Shown one piece after another: positions 56,283 through 64,000 of a stretch of 64,000 nucleotides of DNA. Within the stretch, counting starts at the first letter, position 1; each line of letters begins with the position of its first letter. A model generated the notes under the pieces. It worked only from the letters and a program-made list of their open reading frames with translations, did not search any database and had not been told where the DNA came from. This DNA comes from Lineus longissimus (Eukaryota > Nemertea > Pilidiophora > Heteronemertea > Lineidae), in NCBI RefSeq assembly GCF_910592395.1, contig NC_088317.1, forward strand, positions 18,090,039 through 18,154,038. The letters run 5' to 3'. A program made the translations under genes and the position numbers.

Positions 56283-59200
56283 TCAAATATGAAGGAGGCC
56301 CCCAAATGGCCAGATAACTAAGTGTGATCTATTAACCATAACCTAATGATCCATCATCCAGGGACATATTCTTCAGAATGCAATCAAGGGCATGATGAGC
56401 TTAGCCCGTGTGATGGTGTAATGTGCTTATTACTCAAGTAGTCCACATCATATGGACCATGAATACATAATGTGATGGGTGGTCAGTGGGGGATGGAAAG
56501 TCCATTCTTATCATAGTACAATCATTAAGAAAGTGGTAGGGTTCATGAAAGTGAGGTCGGTACCAAGCTCTAGCTCTGGCAGAGTCTCCCTACAGATTGA
56601 GTGCCACTGAGAGAGCCATGTGTTGAACTGAGGAAAGCTAGGAATTTAGTAGTTTCATATTCAGGTTGGAGGAGGTAGGCTGTTGTAGGCCTACTTCAAG
56701 CTTGTAGTTACATCTCCAGGCCACAGAAGCAGGCTTAGAATGCCTACACAGTCACCAGGCCCAAACTCTGTGATGAACAGAGAGGGCCTTCAGATGATTA
56801 AACTTGCTCACGGTATCTCCTCTGCTTAAAGGAAAATTAAAAAATTGTTGCTGTCAGACCACAAGCCTAAAGGTTAAAGATTACCAATACCCTGTTCCAT
56901 ACAGATAAATCTAACACGAGCGAGAGGTACAGCCAATCATTTTTTCTCCCATCGGAAACCAATTACAAGGACTGATAGTGATTCGCTAAGCCTCCACGAC
57001 ACCTAATCAGACATGCTCCGAAATCGAAAATAGCATTTTTTCACCACTTAGCTGTGACGTCATATTGTTGGCCTCTACTTGAGTGGAACAAGTAGAAGAG
57101 GGTCATCTTTACAGTCAACGCATGATATGGTCATGGTGATATTATTTTCTTAACCATTCATGAGCGACCATCTGGCAAAGGGTGTATTTCACATCTGGTC
57201 AAGTGAAACTTTTTTAGTGCCTTGGCTCATGAGGCTACAGGTATCTAAATATCATCCAAATTCAAAAAATAAAATCACCAAGGATATCGATTTTCGTCAG
57301 CTGTGAATGTATGTCCATCACGCTAAAATAATTTTCCAACAAACATAGCTGACATTTTCTTAGAAGGGCCATGTCAAAATAATTCTCATGCCGATATCAT
57401 CCGGTAAATCATCAATATCGAATAGCCATCATATTCCGTTATACTCCGTCTCGCAACCCGTTTTAGAAACTTTGTGTCAGTCCAAGTCAGCGCTCAGATG
57501 ATCTTGCTAGGATAGCATAGAACCTTCAGCAAAATAATTTTTTGGATGGCTGAGCTTGGATAGTATGATATAGAAACCCTGTTCATCATTTTTATGTAAT
57601 CTTGATGGACTTGACAGTTGTGTTTAGATGTATCGTTGATACTGACGAGATTTTAGTATTCAAATCAGTTTGTCAGGAAAAGAAGAAGAGCACAGGTCAC
57701 GAGCTGCTGCTTATAACATAGAGACGCTTATACAGTGGAACCATTCTTAGCAGACACATCTCTATTAAAAGGAGATCCTCTCTATAATACGGGACACACG
57801 GTTTGGACCAAAAATTAGTTGTTTCGATTCAATTTGACCTCTCTAATGAGGACACCTCTCTATCTATGAGCCCCACTGATGTCTTTAATTGAGATGACTT
57901 ACTGTGTATGACGTTCGAAAGACGAGTCACGACAAGGCCGCTGAAGCAGCCATGTTAGAAAATAGCAAATGCCGATGTTTGAAAGGAACCTTTCTCCAAC
58001 TACGCCCAACAGGTGGCAAAATGATGGGAACAACTACCGACCACATGAAAAAACGAACAGACAGCCATGGTGGAAATACATTCTCCTCTCTGAGGTTGGT
58101 ATGGGGCCAGGCCACCACAATGCAGATAATATTGGAAAACCGGACAGAGATCATGAAATATTCATAAAATATTTTGAAATATGTCTCTGGACCTTGTGGA
58201 TTCTACTACATCTGAGATAAATCATAATATTGCGAAATTTTGACAAGAGGGAAATTAGAATGCAGCTGATGTCCACGAGATATAGTCTACTTTCTGGTAA
58301 TATCATAAATGTTTGGAAGAGCATAGCCCATGTGAGTAGAATATCAACCAATCTCCTGAGGGCCGAACGGGTTTGGTTTAAGGCAAGGATACGAGGACAT
58401 TAGGATTCAGCCGGAGTACACATAAGATGCAGCCAAGTGGTTGCGCGAAAAATGATGTGATGGAATCACTTTAAGATGCCATCTGTATTGGAAAGATGGA
58501 AAACAGATATTGAATATGTGCAAGAAATATTTAATTTGGTTCCGACATTAGTTGGAGAGAATTTGTGTACTATGTCTTGCATGATTGCACAGCTAGTTTA
58601 ATCATCCTTAGGCTAAAACAGAGTGGGTGAAAGTAATAATTTTAAATATACTTAAAAGTTGTGTTCGCCTCAAGGAGTTTGTGTCTTTCTGCTCTTGTAA
58701 GTTTATTGATGTTTTTTCCCAATTGCACTTCTGCCTGTTCTCTCTATCGAAGCCCTTCCCATGGTACTTACTATGTATAAGAATTGGAAAAAGAGCATCA
58801 GCTTGGGTTGCAAAAAAAATCTGGCATGTATTTTCATTCAAATCTCCCAAATTAGATTACCACTTGGGCCAGGACCGAGATTATTTTGCACCTTAATCAC
58901 ATTACTTTCATGTAATTTGATTTCGTATTGATAATTAATTCACCGCACCTTCAGATCTCATAATTTGATAAACTTTATGGAGAATGTCCAACGCTATTGT
59001 TGCCTGTCGAGCGGATTGGTGACAACGCCAGCTCGAATAATTTTTAAATTGGAAATTTAATATTCGTGAGTACGATTCAACAAATAATTACCATACCTTG
59101 AGTGATGAATAGATGAAATAAGAAGTAAAGGCCAATGACTCAATTTAAATGGTGAAAGATACAAGAGTTGTGCCCATATAAGGAAAAATCTTTGTCTGAT

Positions 59201-60963
59201 TAAATTTGTTCTTCTGTTTGACATTCTCGTCAAGATATAAATTTCTTCTTAACTGGAATGACAAGAAATAGCTGTACATGCAATGTCAACCAAGCTTTAA
59301 TGAAATGAACTCATCAAAGTCACACATTCATGATCTCAACTGTTGAGAACATTATTAGCACATAATAGGAAGTATCTATCAGATGAACAAACATGCATGA
59401 ACACTTGACAGGATTCACAAATCATACTCTATCAACGTTCTTCTTAGTTTTCATTGATTGGTGTAGTTTTTGTCAGTAGTCTATACTTCGAGACAAAGAT
59501 TACATTCATCGTGCAATTTTAATTGGAATGGTAATACATATAAACACCCACTAATTACGTTTAATAGAAGACAGTATTCAGCACAGCACTGAAGATAAAG
59601 TTGTACTTTGAGTTGGTTTGAGACAGACCAAAGTTTCGGTGCAGAAAGATGTTAATCAAAGTGCCATACAGACTATCAGGTTAACGCAGCTGATGGACTA
59701 CTGCCCAAACTGCAACATGATCTAATCATTTCTGAAAGAGGCTTAGCAGGGAGAGGGATGCCTTCTTTGGCAGCATTGTGTCTTCTAAGTCTCAGACGAC
59801 TCACTGCCATGAAAACTTGGTTCTCTAAGGAAGCGATTCATAGAACCTTTGCAGCCAGATCTTGCAGACATTTACCAATCCGTGGTGCTAGCATTAGCCG
59901 TCAATGTCAGAAGAGTCAGGGCTTCGTACAACCGATACCAAACACAAAACCTGAAGCATTGAAAGCGAAGAAAAATACTTTGTCCTCTTGACATTTTTGC
60001 TGTCAATAATAATTTTGACGAAATTTCCCAAATGGCCATGGCAGGAGCGCGGAAAATATCACCCTAGATACACCATGCTTATTGTCTCGAATAAAAAATT
60101 ATGTAGAAAGCAAGGTGACAATTTCAAGAAAAAGATAATGAAATTTTGACAAGAGTTTGCCATCTCTTCTTTCTAGAGAGAAGTGAGAAGGAAATAGGAG
60201 AGTTAACATCCCTACAGCGTATTGTCAACGATGATATTGCATGAAAAAGCATAGTTTTTTTCGTTTATTGGCTAAAGCAGCAACGGAACTGGCTATTTCT
60301 GTAGAATGTCACAACCTCTACCAACAAATATCCTGTGGTAGGCGTAGTAGCGCAGGTGGCAGAGGTGTGCATGGAGATTGCAAGTGATTAAAATGGTCAT
60401 ATATAGCACAATCTGCTGCATAAAAAGTCTCAAAGTCTGACAAGATGTATTCTAAAGTAAAAACTAACATCATAGTTCACTGAAATATCAAGTTGTCTTT
60501 ACCAAAAACCTGTAATATATGGAACACTGACACATCGGAAGCCTGGATTTCCTCACGGTTTCATACGGCGTGCCAAGAGCGGAAAGAGGGCGGTGTGGAA
60601 AACTTTTGTCTCTGTGATCTTATGATGCCTTTTTTTAAATGACTTACATCTTCATCCAAGTCGACAGTAACCCGATATATCAAACAAGCTGCCCACCCAC
60701 ACCACAATACAGAAAACAAGAAAACAAATCTATCAGGCAATCAAGCTCTCATGTTACCAACCCACATTAGCTCCATAAAACTGCCCACCCATCTATGAGC
60801 ATACATGGGGTGTCCCGAATTATCTTTGAATCGAACTGATTAAAACCTGTGTCAAACTGTTGATTAAAAAGTCATATCATCACGAGCCAAGATTGACATG
60901 CAGTGTACTGATCTTTGGCTTTAATAATCCGACCTACTACTGATCAATGGAGACAAGCCGTCT

Positions 60964-61386
60964 TCACCGCTGATGGTAAAAAACCATCACAAAGCACCTG
61001 CTTCCCCATTTATAGCAAATGACAGAATAACAAATAACAAATTTCTTTGATCGGTGCCAATCCTCCGAGTTGCTTAATTGTATTTGTCTTAAACTGGCAG
61101 GCACAGACATGCCAGCATCATTTTTCCATCTATTATTTGATGAAACAAGATACAGGGTTGGCACGTTGTGTTGTTGCCCACATCTGATACATTGTTGTCT
61201 GTAGTCTAAGGTTCTAGGTAGAGTATCACTATTTGTATATGTGGCCTTTCCGACCTGATGTCTTGTATCTACCAAAAGTGTCTGGTGGAATAGGAAAGTA
61301 CATTTTATCAACTGATATAAATTCGTGATTGTGAAATGGCTAGGCATGCTAGGACGACTGTGCTCACTGATAGCTAAAGAGGCCAT
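60964..61386 (-). other. 140-codon open frame of unknown status
   Basis: A frame starting MASLAISEHSRPSMPSHF is open for 140 codons and contains CIRCGQQHN. No domain, signal peptide or splice context supports it. It is one of the longest frames in the right half of the window. Confidence 0.12.
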
Positions 61387-61602
61387 GCTGTGATGTCACT
61401 AGGATGCCCATTTGGGATGTCAATCTGTGTCCTTGACCTTTGATGCTGCCACACTTCACAATTCACGTTGCTTTGACAGCGACAACGTATGCCACATTGG
61501 TCAACAGTGCAATTTTGACATCATCAACATAGCCTCTGCAGAAAACAACTGCCATGCAGTGGAAATGCCATTAGAGAGTAAAGGCAGTGATTTGTTAAGA
61601 CG

Positions 61603-61656
61603 AGGTCAAGGTCTAAATGCAGATCAAGTTCAAAATGCAGGTCAAGGTCAAAGCTC
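61603..61656. repeat. 18-bp repeat, 3 copies, with AGGTCA half-sites
   Basis: AGGTCAAGGTCTAAATGC is followed by two variants. The third begins AGGTCAAGGTCA, two adjacent nuclear-receptor half-sites without spacer. In one frame it reads as a six-residue repeat. Confidence 0.85.
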
Positions 61657-61800
61657 TAAAGCATACTGTGATACACCTACAATAACATGAATAAAGATTT
61701 GATTGACCTAGATAGTAACAGCAAGCAGCAGTCGTTCATCTACCTATCTAGATAGACTTAAAGATATTTTTCAGTATTTTCTACATTTATGTCATCATAC

Positions 61801-61863
61801 CTGAAGTTATAGTGCCGAAACTTGCACCAATGTCATTACCCACGTCATTACCAATGGATAAAA
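61801..61863 (-). CDS. Isolated candidate exon (symmetric phase 1)
   Basis: After the acceptor ATATTTCAGTTTCAG a 63-base frame encodes LSIGNDVGNDIGASFGTITS and ends at CAG|GTATGA. The symmetric phase and tidy splice sites are the only support. The internal GNDVGNDIG repeat could reflect low-complexity DNA. Confidence 0.22.
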
Positions 61864-61869
61864 CTGAAA

Positions 61870-64000
61870 CTGAAATATGAGAGACAATCAATACAATAGT
61901 GATGAAAAGGCAAAGAAGATATTGATAGTAGAGACATTCACAAAATATCAAATCAACTGATCGAAATGTTTGCCCAAACATCAACATGTTCAATGGAAAG
62001 CTGACATCATTAGTCATCTTTCATAGCAGGGTTGGATTTCAGAAATGCTGGTAAAACAGCCAGCAATTTGTTGAGGCTACTGTAATGCAACACCACGCTG
62101 CTTCCGTATCGTATCGCCACCATTCCCCAACCCAATAACAATAGCCCCGTTTTGAAGTTTGACTTAGTTCAGGCTGAGCTGTGCTCGATTTGTGGCAGTT
62201 GTAGTAGAAAGGAGGCCATCTTTAAGAAAGACATCCAAGAACAGCTTTTCCATAGATCACGGCAAATATCGTGCCATCATCCAAGAACCTGGTTTGAATG
62301 TGCCTACACTGCAACTGTGAAGAGCTAAAAGGATGGACATTCTGGCATGGGCCCATAGTAGCCGTATACAAGTACATGTATATCACTCTTACCACTTTAT
62401 ACGCCAACAACCCATCCTCATTCTCCTTCAACAAGCCAACCATGTAATAAGGTTTGCACGTCTTGTTCTGCCCTGAGGCCTCGTCTCAATCATGTTACTG
62501 CTATTATCATCCACGATGGTGTCATTCACAAGTAATACCACTATATCACTGGTAGTTGCTCTCGGGCATTGGCTCAATCGAATGATGTACAGTTAGGGTC
62601 AAGGCGTACTGGTATCTATGAATCTGGTACAACCATGTTACTGTTATCCAAAACTAGGATGATGTAATCTGTGTATCACCACTACTCTCATCGCCCAATG
62701 GCTTGGATATACATTCGTCAACCCTTTAGGCTATGGTGACCCACACTGCAGGTGCCAAGGTTATGCCTCAAGAGCACCAGTGACCCGCCGAGTGGGTCAA
62801 GTGGGTCATTCACTGTACCAATGCTGCTATCTTCAAATATGTTATATTTAATGGGTTCCTTACAAGTCATTTACTGAAGATGACGATTTAAAACTGTGGC
62901 CTCCATGGAGTGTCGATGGGACGATAGTGGTGATATACTGGTGGGTGGGGGGGGGGGGTCCTCCTACAGCGGAGTGACCATATGAGGCTATTGCGAATTG
63001 GTTTGATGTGACGGATCAGGCTGCAAAACCAATCAATATCAGATGCAGCCACCTTGTTGACAAATATGTCAATCCATTTTCAAATTCATGCTCAAGAGGT
63101 TTAGGTAGATTATTTATGATTTGGCTTGTCATAGTGTCAGAGACGCCAAAAAATCAGCCGCAATATCTAAACTAGAATCGAAAGGCAGAACATGACAAAA
63201 TGACAAGGATCCACGCGCCTAATCTTGTCACTTTCAAGTGCAGATTCACAACACCGCAACTAATGGCGTGATAAATTCGCGCTTTAGAAATGAGCACACT
63301 TATCTTTCAAAGAACCCAAGTGTCTTACAGTGGTTGCAGAATCTTTGCTGTATCGCAGTAGGTTTTTTTTGCATAATTTGTTCACTGGTTGAGTTTAGAT
63401 CTCAAGATGATAACGAATTAGACGCCAGTGCCAAGTTTCTTAAGTGGTCTTAAAAGAGAGCTGAATCTGCATAAATTACAACTTCCCTTTTGACTGAAAG
63501 TGTTATACTTTGATTGGTGTGTCACTTAGTATTGCTGACAATTAACGCTATCATCACGAATTCACAACCAATTTTAAGCGATAATTTTCACATCACTTCT
63601 CAAAGACATATATAATTCATTTATATTTTCCACTAAACATGAAGTTTAATTTCATTTGGCAACCTCTCAAAGATCATTTTGTGACGAACGTCTGCAAATG
63701 TTGTTTGGGCGACACATAATAGCAGAGATTTAAGGTTTGTAGATCACCACAACAATATTAGAACAGATCCTTCCCTGCCTTTTAAAGTGGGATGTCCAAT
63801 TTCAGCACAACATGCTCCTATCAATCAGGGATAACGAACTACCAACGAGAATGCCATCTTTAATCCCAAAGCTGCATGTTTAGCTAAAATGGCAAATGTT
63901 AGAATCTTTTCAAAAATCTTAATGACTGTTAAATCTTTTCTGTTGGTGACATTTTGCATAAATTGAGCTCACATGTCAAATTCGTTGCGGGCAACTAGAA
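61870..64000. other. Stretch without a supported gene
   Basis: A weak duplicated phrase (CATGTTACTG(C/T)TAT...) near 62490 and 62632 and the poly-G run are the only notable items. Confidence 0.5.
62947..62958. repeat. Poly-G run (12 G)
   Basis: A homopolymer of 12 G is preceded by GTGGGT. Its length may be unreliable in assembly. Confidence 0.9.

Larger units (their letters stand above)
55090..61795. other. Stretch without a supported gene
   Basis: It holds the 38-bp and 18-bp repeats and the 140-codon minus frame. Around 57904-58220 two plus frames and one minus frame are open together in a slightly GC-richer patch, but none shows a domain. Confidence 0.5.

Overview
This is AT-rich eukaryotic (animal) DNA. 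Coding sequence sits in short exons with GT-AG splice sites, separated by introns of hundreds of bases to over 10 kb. tRNA-derived SINE heads, foldback elements, minisatellites and a Helentron-like interspersed repeat fill the rest. The repeat types suggest a marine invertebrate, but the sequence alone does not fix the phylum. There are no operons, rRNA genes, CRISPR arrays or long transposon ORFs.

The one convincing gene lies on the minus strand, with exons from about 38.05 kb (possibly 40.1 kb) down to 8.60 kb. It encodes a type II membrane protein. In order it has a basic, Ser/Pro-rich cytoplasmic tail, one hydrophobic segment, a short stalk with two N-glycosylation sequons, an EGF-like domain, a calcium-binding EGF domain, a TNFR-like cysteine segment, and a cysteine-poor domain I do not recognise. 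The best-supported tail-exon junctions are phase 0, and every intron after the membrane exon is phase 1. A second initiator exon at 15.9 kb, closed upstream by an in-frame stop, would replace the long basic tail with 16 acidic residues. The 3' end was not found and may lie outside the window.

Layout: 1-8.0 kb, no supported exon, low-complexity AT-rich DNA. 8.1-15.9 kb, ectodomain, membrane and alternative first exons, with minisatellites and a foldback element in the introns. 16-22 kb, two or three tail exons, a SINE, a 40-bp duplication with an inverted copy, and a MITE-like element. 22-38 kb, mainly one large intron region with SINEs, the Helentron-like element (31.0-32.1 kb), several diverged tandem duplications and tail exons at 34.9 and 38.0 kb. 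38-64 kb, mostly non-coding; it holds a possible first exon at 40.1 kb, three isolated candidate exons (44.8, 48.6 and 61.8 kb) and more tandem duplications.

No database search or gene predictor was run. Exons were read by eye from splice signals, open frames and phase agreement, so the unconnected exons are hypotheses.
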